From: Choristocarpus tenellus KU-1152
Lineage: Eukaryota; Phaeophyceae
Assembly: GCA_964200185.2 (NCBI GenBank)
Contig: CAXNAD020000218.1
Span: forward strand, 1 to 24,331
Reading direction: 5' to 3'
DNA length: 24,331 nt
In this document: positions 1-9,300 of the stretch, piece after piece
Layout: each line of letters begins with the position of its first letter
Numbering within the stretch: position 1 is the stretch's first letter
Made by a program: the position numbers and the translations under genes
The notes under the pieces: model-generated
What the model was told of the DNA's origin: nothing
The model's input: the letters and a program-made list of their open reading frames with translations, nothing else
The model's database searches: none

Positions 1-1867
1 CCCCCCCAGATACTTTGAGCCATCTCTTCACTTCTACATTTGTTATAGTAGTAGCTATCATTGTTTTAATCCCTGTGTAGCATACCTGCTGAGTTGCTCA
101 GACCATAGATCAGATTGGTAGGTTAAGTCTCCCTTGTTATGGACACTATGTCCATATGAGGAATAAAGGGTTGTCGCAGATTGAAACTCAAGGGTATGAA
201 TAGTAGTTTTGAATCAACAATGGACATTGTTGTTACTATTGTTGTTATTTGTGAACCAACCTCTCGTCTATTTTGGGCAATGACAACATTATGACCCTAA
301 CCAGTACCCATAGCTCCCTGGTTTTTGTTGTTTATGCATTGGAATACTTGTACTATTTCAACTTGCTTGATCAAACATTGGACACTGTTGACTAGCAACC
401 CCAAATAATAATTTCAAAACCTGAGTCCCACACAAAGCTACATCCACTAGTTTCTACTGTGTAACTTACCAATTTCATCTGATCAAAATTCGTAACACCA
501 ATCCCTCATTATCAATCTACCTCAGCCCCTCACTCCATAAATATTGTCGCTTCCACGACAAGGGGCAGGTGTACTCACCTCTTTGCTATGGTTCGACCCA
601 GGTAGGTACTTACACTACCCAACGATTGAAGCAATATTGTGAAGTAGAGGAGGTTTTTGATACTCTTTGGTATTGTGATCCCATAGAAGCGCGGTACACA
701 TATCTATCTGCTCTACCCATTTCTAGCCTTGTTTTTCTTATATAGTTTGAAGTAGTTTTATTGTTTTTATTTCAGGGAGTGAGTACTACTATTACTGCTC
801 TCCGAAAAAAAAAGGTACCCATCCACTGCACCAACACGTTTGTGTGGTGATTTTTGAGAACTAACTCTCAATTAAAATACGCTGCCCTCATGACAGCTAG
901 AGGTAGCTCTTAAGTGCTACCTAATAACTGCAAAAGTAACACAGAATAAAAAAAATGTGGGGGGATCATGCAAAATTTTCTTCTGGTCAACCTGACCAAA
1001 ATTCTATGCATTTCTTGCACAATATATTAGTTAAATCAAACAACATAAAAGTACCTGATCTGTGGCAAAGAAATACAAAAAGCTCTCGAGCAGTGGAAGA
1101 CAGCACGGTCAATTCTCACTACAACACCAACAAGACACCAAAATAAATAAAATCCACACAGAGTCACCCGCTACTTGAGGCAGCCTGAAAATCATGTTCT
1201 CATACAAAAGTAGCAGAAAACCTTTTGCTGAATATGGGGAATGAGATAAAGCAACAACACCAATCCGAGCACTAATCAATCAGGGTTCGAAATGGTATTG
1301 CAATCTGACTGGACATAAAACCCAGTGATAGGGCAGCTTTTGTGGCTGCCAATGAACCTTCTACTCTGCACATGCTCTGAATTCAAACATAGTTAACTTG
1401 GTGTTTCACCTGTGACCGTTTGTCTGAGTGTGTTGTATGTACTCTGGACCATGTTGCTTTTTCTCACCCACGAGAACATCTTTGCAACTTCTGAGCATCA
1501 TTGCATATGTTGAACTAACGTGTGTCAATAAGTCAACATGCTGTGATTTAATCAGTATGGTATTCAGCTAATGGTTTTGCCACACATCATCTGCCCTGAG
1601 CCCAGGCAATAAGCCCACATTGTGTGCGTAGTTGGCATGACAGTGTGGCATTGTGTTGTACTTAGGAGTATCAAATCACACCTTGATATTTGCTCGATCT
1701 TCTTGAAGTCCGATTGTCAGAGGTTATACAGAGCAAAGTGATGGATAAAGAAATGCACAAAGGCAAAGAATATATTGGAATATCTCAAGAAATAGTCCCA
1801 CTATATTTACTAGTTGACTCCAGTATTCATCACCAATACCAAGGTTCAATGCCACCATGCTATTCAC
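1..1867. other. Region with no supported gene
   Basis: Only short open frames occur here and none shows a recognisable domain. There are TTG/TTA-rich tracts near 225-255 and a small hairpin at 901-922. On the minus strand a stretch around 615-705 is open in all three frames and is followed by a good GTAAGT donor. It could be an exon, but no consistent partner exon was found. The plus-strand frame at 1690-1926 runs into the inverted repeat and resembles nothing I know. Confidence 0.5.
901..922. repeat. Small perfect hairpin
   Basis: AGGTAGC (901-907) and GCTACCT (916-922) form a 7-bp stem around an 8-nt loop. It has no T-run and no linked gene, so no function is proposed. Confidence 0.5.
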
Positions 1868-2101
1868 TTGATTGTAGGCTACCCCCCAACCTCCTTCTGC
1901 AAAGTGGTGGAGTAGGTTTCATTTAAGGACGAATTGTTCATTCTGAATGCAAACACCCACACTGGAAAGAGAGGAAAGGATAAGGACAGGTTGGTAGTTG
2001 GACCCTGCTGCTGTGATAAACTGAAAAATAAGGGTGTGTCATCCCTGGTGGAATTTGCGGAGGAATATAAACTAAAAAAAACTTGCACTTGTCAGCAAAA
2101 A
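1868..2101 (+). repeat. Left arm of long inverted repeat
   Basis: This 234-nt arm ends inward at CAGCAAAAA. Compared with the right arm it has a 3-nt insertion (TTC) near 1895. Most of the base differences lie in the middle of the embedded coding fragment. Confidence 0.85.
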
Positions 2102-2143
2102 TGTTTTGGTAAGCAAAGGGCAAAGGATACTACACTTTCATAA
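1916..2143 (+). pseudogene. LINE-like endonuclease fragment, left copy
   Basis: The frame is open from just after a TAG at 1913 to a TAA at 2141. It contains NANTHTGKRGKDKD, then VVGP, an NKG and LVEFAEEYKL, and ends CTCQQK. This order matches what is known of exonuclease-endonuclease-phosphatase (EEP) domains of non-LTR retrotransposons: an N-A-x-x-G core, VVGP, an NxxG turn, L-EF-E---L and a QQK end. Only this central piece survives. The N-terminal catalytic residues, the C-terminal SDH region and any reverse transcriptase are missing, so it cannot be active. The family call rests on motif memory and is not verified. Confidence 0.55.
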
Positions 2144-2695
2144 ACCTCAAGGGGGTGAACACTACCAGATTCACTACATCCTCTTTTGTAAATCTGATTA
2201 ACGTCTCATTTGAATTGTGTCATTTTGAAACTAAACACAATTGTATAGATGTGAGTCTGATTTGTCAGTTGCTTTGTAGCAAATTGTTGAGATGGCATCA
2301 AAAGGGGGGGGGCTCCATAACCAGCAAAAGGTACTTTTCCTCTCCATCATTAAGAGACTGAACAAGTGCATTTTCGGTCGACAAGGTGGTCACTGATGAG
2401 GTTCTGTATCCCATCACAACAAGCAACAGTGAGTGAAGTCAAGAACAAATCGTCGTCACTTCCACCTTTTCCGCTGGCCTGCTTGAACCTGAAAAACAAA
2501 CCTTCCTTGGATAGTGACAGACTGCGTGGTGACAAGAGATTATTTTTCAAATTTCTCCGGCGAATGGCAAGACACACACCGGTTGTTGAGGTTTAACCAC
2601 CTTGGCATGGATGTAAGTGTCTGTTGTTTGCCAATGTGTAGTACATTTGTTTGTTTCTAGTTTCTTGTCTCGTGTTCTCTTTTGTGTCGTGCTTG
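2102..2695. other. Spacer between the inverted arms
   Basis: Both strands have weak open frames. The better one, plus strand 2366-2596, is Ser/Lys/Arg-rich and ends after FFKFLRRMARHTP. No transposase catalytic motif or other domain is recognisable. A short G8 run lies near 2305. Confidence 0.4.
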
Positions 2696-2881
2696 TTTTT
2701 GCTGACAAGTGCAAGTTTTTTTAAGTTTATATTCCTCCGCAAATTCTACCAGGGACGACACACCCTTATTGTTCAGTTGATCACCACAGCAGGGTCCAAC
2801 TACCAACCTGTCCTTATCCTTTCCTCTCTTTCCAGTGTGGGTGTTTGCATTCAGAATGAACAATTCGTCCTTAAATAAAAC
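2657..2881 (-). pseudogene. LINE-like endonuclease fragment, right copy
   Basis: This is the mirror copy of the left fragment, open on the minus strand from a TAG near 2882 to a stop at 2657. Over the shared part it differs by three amino acids (C to G, K to Q, K to N), while about four other substitutions are silent. Beyond the arm end at 2696 the two protein tails are unrelated, so the duplicated unit stops there. Confidence 0.55.
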
Positions 2882-2926
2882 CTACTCCACCACTTTGCAG
2901 GAGGTTGGGGGGTAGCCTACAATCAA
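2696..2926 (-). repeat. Right arm of long inverted repeat
   Basis: This 231-nt arm is the inverted partner of 1868-2101. It ends outward at GGTAGCCTACAATCAA. High identity over the whole length implies recent duplication or ongoing gene conversion. Confidence 0.85.
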
Positions 2927-2952
2927 TGTTGCTGCATTTGATATAGCTGTCA

Positions 2953-3012
2953 CAGGATTTGAACCCCCATCAGCTGGTCGGTGACACATTATGTCCTACA
3001 GTTTCCTGGACA
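2953..3012 (-). other. tRNA-like sequence, possible SINE head
   Basis: On the minus strand GTCC AGGAAACTGTA GGAC forms a D-arm-like stem-loop. It is followed about 30 nt later by GGGGGTTCAAATCCTG, which resembles a T arm or pol III B box. The T stem pairs poorly and no matching acceptor stem exists, so it is not a functional tRNA gene. It lies directly beside the foldback element, which may have inserted into it. Confidence 0.35.
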
Positions 3013-3233
3013 GGCAAACACCCCAAATATTTCTTCACTTTCAGTACGACATCATGTCTGTCTGTACCGTCTTGTCTCCTCTACAACATACAATGTACCC
3101 ACTGCTTACACAGTTGTGCTGTCCACTTTGCCTTTTCTCATTTAGAAATCCACATGCCCCACCCTATTCACATGTTTCAATACCAATTGTGCAAATATCC
3201 CAAGTGATCATTGTGGTGTCCTTGTTCCAATTC
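3013..3233. other. Short stretch with nothing recognised
   Basis: Pyrimidine-rich sequence. Two overlapping plus-strand frames are low-complexity and are not credible genes. Confidence 0.4.
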
Positions 3234-3554
3234 CTAGAGTGTGTTGTTATGCATCTTCCTTAGCGCTGCATGACATTTGGGACACCCCCTATTCCTACAC
3301 TGATGTTTCTCCTCCCTCCACACTCTTCTTGCACTTGCCTTGCTTCTAGCACTATGCAGTCGACCATCCCACAACTTCTGTACAAGCACCTTTCCCCTGT
3401 CATCAAAGACTATGCTCACTCACACAGCTGTGAAGTTATGAAATGGAGCAGTGTTTACCATGTGTACAACATGTAGGTCTAAAACTTGCTGGTCAATCCA
3501 AGGTGCTTGCCTCACCCTCTCCTCTGTACTCCCCACACCTTCCATGCTACACGG
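3234..3554 (-). pseudogene. Decayed coding relict with a Cys-rich tail
   Basis: On the minus strand a single frame can be followed from an acceptor-like CTAG at 3555 to a TAG at 3234, broken once by an in-frame TGA at 3420-3422. Residues before the stop include WIDQQVLDLHVVHMVN. After it come FDDRGKVLVQKLWDG and a basic stretch, then CRNRGCPKCH, a CX4CX2CH arrangement that could bind zinc. Cys-rich tails of this sort occur at the C terminus of PiggyBac-like transposases, but I see no DDE core, so that link is only a suggestion. It could equally be the tail of an unrelated gene. Confidence 0.3.
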
Positions 3555-3870
3555 CTAGGCAAGGGTAGAGGAAATAAATACCAAAATACCTGCAGTATAA
3601 TCAAATGACAATACTGAGTAGAAGTTTCTAGCTGGTCAATATTTTACATATTTAGCTCATCTTGTGAAAGTGAGTCTACCTCTCAAGTACGAAATAAAGC
3701 ACCTGTAAACCTAGAGGACTCTAGACACTACAACAACAATGAATATTCAGCCATCACATATAACTATCCTTTCCAGAAACCATCAGCACTAGTGCTAAGG
3801 CCCAATTCCTACAACAAGAAAATCAAGTCCAAGTTCCACCAATGGGACGCCCCACTCACTCAAATATAAG
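3555..3870. other. Spacer with no recognised feature
   Basis: No open frame worth calling. The region lies downstream of the candidate 3' end of the minus-strand gene. An AATAAA-type signal is not obvious in the correct orientation. Confidence 0.4.
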
Positions 3871-3936
3871 TTAGAGGATGACAACGAAGAGATGCATAAA
3901 GAACAGCAGTAAGACAAGCCATAGACGGGCACAACC
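3871..3936 (-). CDS. Candidate last exon: transmembrane helix
   Basis: After TGCTGTAG the phase-0 frame is GCARLWLVLLLFFMHLFVVIL and a TAA stop at 3873-3871, a typical single transmembrane span. It needs a phase-0 donor upstream, for example GTGGAA after KDCWL near 4060. In phase 2 a different, also hydrophobic frame is open further. The exon is therefore tentative. Confidence 0.3.
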   Translation of the reverse strand, partial: GCARLWLVLLLFFMHLFVVIL

Positions 3937-6011
3937 CTACAGCACGATACACACAAGCACCACTACTACCAATGAGGTGTGGCACTGTCACAAACTACAT
4001 CCACAGTGTGCTTGGAGGGCTTTTCCCCTGACCTCTCAAAATGCCTCGTTCCACCAGCCAGCAATCCTTGTACCTTCCCTCCCTAACCCTGCCAAGTCGA
4101 AAGTCCATATCCACCCACCCAATATCAATCTGTGAATCTACCCCTATTGCCTCAGTGGCATTCACATTAATACGAACCTGCAAATCAGAATTCAGGGGGA
4201 AGGGATTACCAGTCAGTGGTGTCCTAAAATTGAGCGGTATACATCTTTCGACGTGATGGAAAAAATTGTAACTACTCCCGAGTACCTGTTATATGTGGGC
4301 CAACTTTCCATACACAATCTAATTGCACAGATAAGGTTGGCAAGAAACAACAAACACTGGAGCATATAATCATCCCTGATGTACTAAAACTATCCTCTGA
4401 CACATCTATCACAGTTTTCACCATGGTCCATTTGATTCACCCACCCGGAACGTGACCTTATGGTCGTCCTCAGAAAATAGGGGAGGAAATGCGATGGTGT
4501 AGTCGGATGTTCCTAGCAGGAAGGCGTAACCTCTTCGCAATACTGCGGCAAAGGATTGCCTATCGAGAGACCTGTGTCAATTTATCCAAATGATCCACGT
4601 CATCCCAGAGGCGGAAAATACAGTAGAGAGGCATCAATTGGAGACAGACTCAAAAGCACAGACAACACATGTCTCTTCCACTGTTGGGAGTGATGGTGAT
4701 ACTTGTGCTTTCACCAAGTACATCCGCCCTCTATGAGTAAGCCAACCATGACACATGAGTGTGATATTCTCAGTTTGGCGTGCATGGAGGTATTGCTGTA
4801 ATCTAACATGTAATGTTACATTTGGAGGTCAACGGCTAGAAAAGAGAGCGCATAAAAAGAAAGAGGGACAATAGTTGCCAAATCTACCACAACTATTGGG
4901 GGAAAATTCCCAAAACATGGCCGTGTACCTTGGCTGCGATTCGTCGTCATCAGACCAGTCCCTGCGGTAGTCTACAGGACCTCTGCTCACCTCTTCATCG
5001 AGCGCACTGAAGAGAAATGCCTGTAAAACAATATATACAATGTTACGAGCAAAGGGAAATGTATTGGAGTATGGCGACTGAGCTCTATGTCAAACCCTGA
5101 CTGAACAAACTGCTATCTCATGCATCCAACCCGCCTTGTCTTCCGTCATATCGAATGTCCTCCCGTTTTTGACACCGAGTCTGCTGTACCGTAGGGGCCA
5201 CCCACTTTGCCCTGTCTAGGTTGGAGTACGCTGGTGGAAGCAAACCTGATCGAGACCACAGTCATCAGTGTAGAAGTCGGATGATCCGAGCGACCCAAGC
5301 ACATGCTCGAGGACAGTATGGGGGGCCAAGAGGGCTGAGGGTTGCTTCAGAGTGCGCACGAACTCCTGTCGAAGTAGATTTTCCCGTTGATTTACCTGCC
5401 GGTTTGATGATGCAAAGAGCAGGGCAGTTGATCTGCAGTCTGCTCTTGTCCTGATATGGGGGAGGGTATCCAAAGGTGGGTCATCAACCTTGCTGTTTCC
5501 GATCTATTCTGAGTGCAACTTCCCAGCCAGAATGCACTGTTGCTGGGAACGACATGACCGAACTCTCACAACATATCACGCATAACATTCTCCCCAGTCC
5601 ATTTCCCACCTCTTCCATGAACTCTGACGTTAGATCAGCACCTTCTGCTGATTCATCTTCAACACCAAACACAGGGGAGGGCCCACCCTGTGGTTGTAGA
5701 GAGGACCACGGCGGCAGAGGGGCAATAGTCAACAAATTGAAATAAAAACGTTGCCCTGAGATGTACCCTGATGTGAGTGTAAAGGAATCATTGCATCTCG
5801 GTGGAATGAAGTGCTTCCCTTTCTAGGCAAGGCAAACCACACCTGTACAACTTGGTGAGCGATTTCGGCAAGGTGGAGTCTGACTTCAACTCACCTTTCT
5901 CAGTCTGCGACAACAACATGAATAGCATACTTGAGCAGGGCATAACACGAAACCTTCGGTCACCACAAACAGAAAGTATACCAACGTTATATACAAGACT
6001 GGTGGTGCCAT
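3871..6011 (-). CDS. Predicted multi-exon secreted or type I membrane protein, family unknown
   Basis: The gene was assembled by hand on the minus strand from phase-compatible open segments: 6011-5895, 5687-5489, 5439-5257, 5211-5096, 5020-4929, 4559-4445, 4177-about 4074, and possibly 3936-3871. Together they give about 330 residues. The first exon is a textbook signal peptide after a good start context (AGG ATG G). The middle is soluble with several cysteines and Asp/Glu-rich turns. The last candidate exon is a hydrophobic helix followed by a stop. Every intron used has GT...AG ends, several with GTGAGT or GTACAC donors. The product would enter the secretory pathway and may be membrane-anchored. 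I recognise no family. Weak points are the 45-nt intron at 5256-5212, a second open frame across the first exon, an unused open stretch at 4640-4790, and the 3' end. Confidence 0.5.
4074..4177 (-). CDS. Exon 7 of minus-strand gene
   Basis: After TTTGCAG the frame reads VRINVNATEAIGVDSQIDIG, then WVDMDFRLGRVREG. It contains one N-glycosylation-type sequon (NAT). A GTACAA donor at 4073 ends it in phase 2. The same frame stays open to a TAG at 3995, so translation could stop there, or a later donor could join the hydrophobic exon. Confidence 0.45.
4445..4559 (-). CDS. Exon 6 of minus-strand gene
   Basis: The frame enters in phase 2 after CTCTCGATAG and reads QSFAAVLRRGYAFLLGTSDY, then TIAFPPLFSEDDHKVTFR, ending before GTGGGT in phase 0. 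The alternating hydrophobic pattern suggests beta-strands. A 114-nt open stretch between exons 5 and 6 (about 4640-4790, with ITLMCHGWLTHRGRMYLV) looks coding but fits no phase. Confidence 0.5.
4929..5020 (-). CDS. Exon 5 of minus-strand gene
   Basis: After a strong TTGTTTTACAG acceptor the only open frame reads AFLFSALDEEVSRGP, then VDYRRDWSDDDESQP, and ends in phase 2 before GTACAC. It contains a cluster of acidic residues. An alternative GTGAGC donor after EE would shorten it. Confidence 0.55.
5096..5211 (-). CDS. Exon 4 of minus-strand gene
   Basis: The frame reads QSGWPLRYSRLGVKNGRTFD, then MTEDKAGWMHEIAVCSVR, and ends at AGG before GTTTGA in phase 0. If exon 3 ends at 5246, this exon would begin at 5215 after a 30-nt intron, which seems too short. 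Confidence 0.5.
5257..5439 (-). CDS. Exon 3 of minus-strand gene
   Basis: The frame encodes ALLFASSNRQVNQRENLL, then a Leu-rich segment with APHTVLEHVLGSLGSSDF and YTDDCG. A GTAAAT inside could act as a donor, but the frame reads through it without a break. The exon end is either 5257 (phase 1) or 5246 (phase 0). Confidence 0.5.
5489..5687 (-). CDS. Exon 2 of minus-strand gene
   Basis: The acceptor is CTACAACCACAG. The frame starts with GGPSPVFGVEDESAEG, has a CVICC cysteine cluster, and ends near WEVALRIDRKQQ in phase 1. The same frame stays open upstream to 5735, so the 5' boundary could lie further upstream. Confidence 0.5.
5895..6011 (-). CDS. Exon 1 of minus-strand gene: signal peptide
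   Basis: The exon has 39 codons from ATG (6011-6009) to AAG, followed by a GTGAGT donor in phase 0. The product begins MAPPVLYITLVYFLFVVTEG: a hydrophobic core of about 15 residues, then a polar break, then a Cys cluster (CPAQVCYSCCC). A overlapping frame, open from about 6050 to 5790 and containing SKDGTTSLVYNVGILSVCGD, also looks coding but has no good start codon. Confidence 0.5.
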
Positions 6012-6218
6012 CCTTTGATACAATATGAATTTGTGGAGGATGTGGTGGAGATTGTTAAATTGCATGTATTGGTCAAAGTTTTAGGGTTAGGGTTGCAATC
6101 ACGATATGGTCGTATTGTGTGGTAAACGTCGGTTTCAAGTTTGGGTCAAGTCAAGCACGCACCTGGAGAAAAGTCGACCAAAACAGGCCGATGAAAGAAA
6201 AAGGGCAGCAAAATAGGG
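6012..6218. promoter_or_regulatory. Candidate shared promoter of two divergent genes
   Basis: This stretch lies between the minus-strand ATG (6011) and the favoured plus-strand start (6219). It contains TTAGGGTTAGGGTT at 6081-6094, which on the minus strand reads AACCCTAACCCTAA. That resembles the telo-box found upstream of many plant and algal genes. No TATA box stands out. An alternative mini first exon of the plus gene (ATG at 6106, donor at 6122) would narrow the promoter. Confidence 0.4.
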
Positions 6219-6336
6219 ATGACACAAAGTTTGGATATGCCCTCAACTGATCTAGTATTCTGCTTGGAAAAGGGGAATCAATACCTTATTTACTGGCGGC
6301 GCGAGAATACCCCAGATGTTGGCGAGTCTTCATTCG
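6219..6336 (+). CDS. Tentative exon 1
   Basis: ATG at 6219 opens MTQSLDMPSTDLVFCLEKGN, then YLIYWRRENTPDVGESSF, and can end in phase 1 before GTCTAC, which fits exon 2. The donor is weak. The alternative is a mini-exon at 6106-6121 (MVVLC, phase 1, GTAAAC donor). Either gives a start codon close upstream of the first certain exon. Confidence 0.35.
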
Positions 6337-9300
6337 GTCTACTTCCAAAATGTCGACTTTGTTTCGCACCCTCGCTGTGGCGTACAGGGAATCATCATTC
6401 CTCTCGACTCCAACTGTTGTATCTCAATAACTTCCCAACTATGGATGTGTGTATTCACAGGTCCATCACTTGTTGATGCCAGAAAAGAATATACTGCTGC
6501 TCTCTCATCTTGGGGCCGAAGTCAATCCCAAGAGGAGAGTCTCGAGGCCTGTGTGGCGGCTCATATCGGGCTGGCAAAAGTAGATCTCGTTGAAGGTACC
6601 CTTAACTATTATTCCTTCAATACGTTTTTCCAATCCAATCATCTGTAGTGTGTTTACTTGTGGATTAAGAGGAGAAACTACGTTGATAAGTGTGTGTCTA
6701 TTCATACGCTTTGGAAGAAGGCGCTGAAACAAACATGACTAAAATTACGAATTTTGTATCTTTCAAATGTGCCAATGTTCAGGTGGCGTCGAACACATAC
6801 GGACAGCTCTGAAGCGACTATCAGCTGTAATCCAACAATACCCATTCTCGGATCAACTCGAAGAGGCTATCTTGTTGACTGCTTTGGGTCATAGTGCATT
6901 ATCAGCTGAAGATGTCGGGGTATCTCAGGCACAGGGAGTTTTGACATTACTGCAGTACCTAGTTGAAGGATATGTTGCACCGTGCAAAGGCACACCAACC
7001 ATACCTTTCGGATTCATTTCTGAAGCTGAGCTGGAAGGAGAGGACTCTGAATCTAATGAGGGTGAATATGTGTCCGGTCAAACCATGGGTACTAGCTCAA
7101 CCTTTTCGTCTGGAAAAGAAAAGCCTTCGAGAGGTCTTTGTGTGAAAGGTATACCACTCTGGGCTCTGCTAGTTCAGCTTGGACTAACCTCGCTCAAGGT
7201 TCAGGACAAAATTGGTGCGATGGCGTCATTCGAGAATGCATGTCATGCCTATGAAGTGTGGATGCCATGGCAAGTATAATAATTGCCCATGGCATTGTGC
7301 GGTTGTGGATACTCAGATTCCTGAGCAGACTTTGTCAAGCAATAGTTTGCTTGCACTTTCATGAGTAGAATAAGGGTCTTGAATCTGCACTTCCTCCAGC
7401 AAACAGGCTCCTACCTAGGTTGAAGTGATGCTGGCCTCTAACCACGTTTGTACAAGCTGGGAAAGTTTGTTCATGGCGAAAGACTGTGATGATGAAATTT
7501 GACATTCCTTGAAAAAAAGAAACGAAAATATCTAATCCTCTATTGTCAAGGCAAGAGCAGAGTCAAGCGAGACAAGAAAGTATCAAAAGTAGCTCACAAA
7601 GTCATTCTCATTATCATCTAGCCCAATTTCTGTGTGGTGTACCCCTTCTATACAATATACTAGTAGAAATCACAATTCATTGCGGAACATTACGCTTGTG
7701 TCCCAATTTGTAGACCAGGCTAGGCGATGTGCTGGGAGAATAGTGGAAAACCTATGATGTGCTTAACACCAGAATACTAATTAGTGTTTTGATCTGGGGA
7801 GTGGGGAGACAGAAGTATCACACTACTTCAATTGAAAAGTCATAGAATGCACTATGCCTGTCTGGCATCCCCTTTGGTATAAGAAAGATGTATGCATAAA
7901 CGTGGAGGCATGCAGTTGTGTCAGATGGATATGATTAACAAAAAAAGTGGTCAATGAGCTGTCCTACTGAATAGTGTTATGCAATCAATTTTGGGAATGG
8001 GACAACTGTACATTCCCCAAGACCCAGCCATTTTTCCATCCATCCCCTTCCCAACAAATACACATTTCTTCACATGCATGTGCCACCTCACAGTCGGAGA
8101 TCGGTCAAGCCAGACGAAAATGATGCAAGGAGAGAGTGGTATGCTGGTGTCTCTAACTGGGCAACATGGTATCAGCATTACAGGTTTATCAATGTTCTTT
8201 CTTACCTCAACTATCCGCATTGCTGGACACCAGACTTGTGATTCTAACTCAACCAACTTTTGTGTGTAGCACTTAACTCTATATTCCTTGTGAAACACTA
8301 TTGAAGACCTGGCCTGGCCCTTAACCAGGGCTATTTTTTTATTATCAAAGTTACCAACGAAAGAATCCTAGATGTGGCAGGTTCTGGATATTTCTTCCAC
8401 TTCAGCTCTGTGAATAAGCTGTAAACATGCTAGGCACAGAGAAATGGTTTCCAGGATCTTGATTCCGACTGGTCCCCTCTTCAGGCCCTGGCTTGATCTT
8501 GCTGACATCTGGTACACCAAGGGAGCAGGATATTTTCACCTGGCCGTGATTACCTACAAGCATGTCCTAAAGAGAGGACCAGAAATGCTGCAAGAAGATC
8601 AGGAAAGCAGATAAAAAACAGACCTATATCACACAGTGTAATACATATATTTTCTTGGAATGTGCTATAAAAAGCACTACTATACATGAGAATTTCTTCG
8701 AAAATTTGAGCTTCCTCTGGTCTTTTTGTATTTACCAGGCTGTCATCATGTACCGCATTGCAAAGAGCCTCAGCCGTTGTGGCAAAATATCTGGGGCAAA
8801 AAGTACCATGAAGCAACTCCTATGCCAGCACAGCTTCTGGGAGTCACGCTACAGGTTAGATGGTTAGGTTTTTCGTGTCACCTTACTTAATAGGTGCACT
8901 TTGAACGGTTTTTTTATTCACATGATCAAACTTTCTGCTTGGGAGCAAAACCTATCATGTTAAGTGGTTGCCCATTCACGTTTTAACCTGCTCCAGACTA
9001 CTGCACACACTGGTCACTACAATTTGCATGGAGCAGGTAAACATACTCTGGTGCTTGAGGCAAACTGGGTATTGTCTTCTGTTGTGCTGCCGAAGAATAT
9101 TGTAACTTGCTTCAGATACTCTCTATACACTTAGTACAAATGCAGTAGAGTTGAACAACCGAAGTCCAACTAGTGCTCCACCTAAGATAAGCATGCTGGC
9201 CTCTCCTTGTGTTGAATCCAGTGGACTTTGGCCGGAACAACAGCAGTTGTGATGTTAGTCACTATTCCAGGAGGAAAGGGCACTGTATTATGAATTGTGC

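Larger units (their letters stand above)
1868..2926. mobile_element. Foldback element with long inverted arms carrying LINE endonuclease fragments
   Basis: The left arm (1868-2101) and the reverse complement of the right arm (2926-2696) align over their full length with about eight mismatches and one 3-nt indel, about 96% identity by eye. Outer ends begin TTGATTGTAGGCTACCCCCC. No convincing target-site duplication flanks them. Both arms are open inward in the same frame and encode a fragment resembling a LINE AP-type endonuclease. The 594-nt spacer has no transposase I can recognise. It may be a non-autonomous foldback DNA element that captured LINE sequence, or two head-to-head LINE fragments later homogenised by gene conversion. 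Confidence 0.75.

Noticed and set aside
615-705. Possible minus-strand exon with a GTAAGT donor
   Set aside because: All three frames are open over the stretch, no partner exon or domain could be found, and the length is within chance.
955-1146. Plus-strand 63-codon frame
   Set aside because: Low-complexity Asn/Lys/Ser composition, no domain and no splice context.
4640-4790. Minus-strand open stretch with NITLMCHGWLTHRGRMYLV and ETCVVCAFESVSN
   Set aside because: It looks coding and has an acceptor, but no donor phase allows joining to the exon at 4559. It could be an alternative exon with its own stop; I left it out of the model.
5221-5745. Plus-strand open frames over the minus-strand exons
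   Set aside because: They are antisense shadows of exons 2 and 3 of the minus-strand gene, with less protein-like composition.
7951-8298. Open frames on both strands inside intron 4
   Set aside because: No recognisable domain and both strands are equally open, so neither can be preferred.
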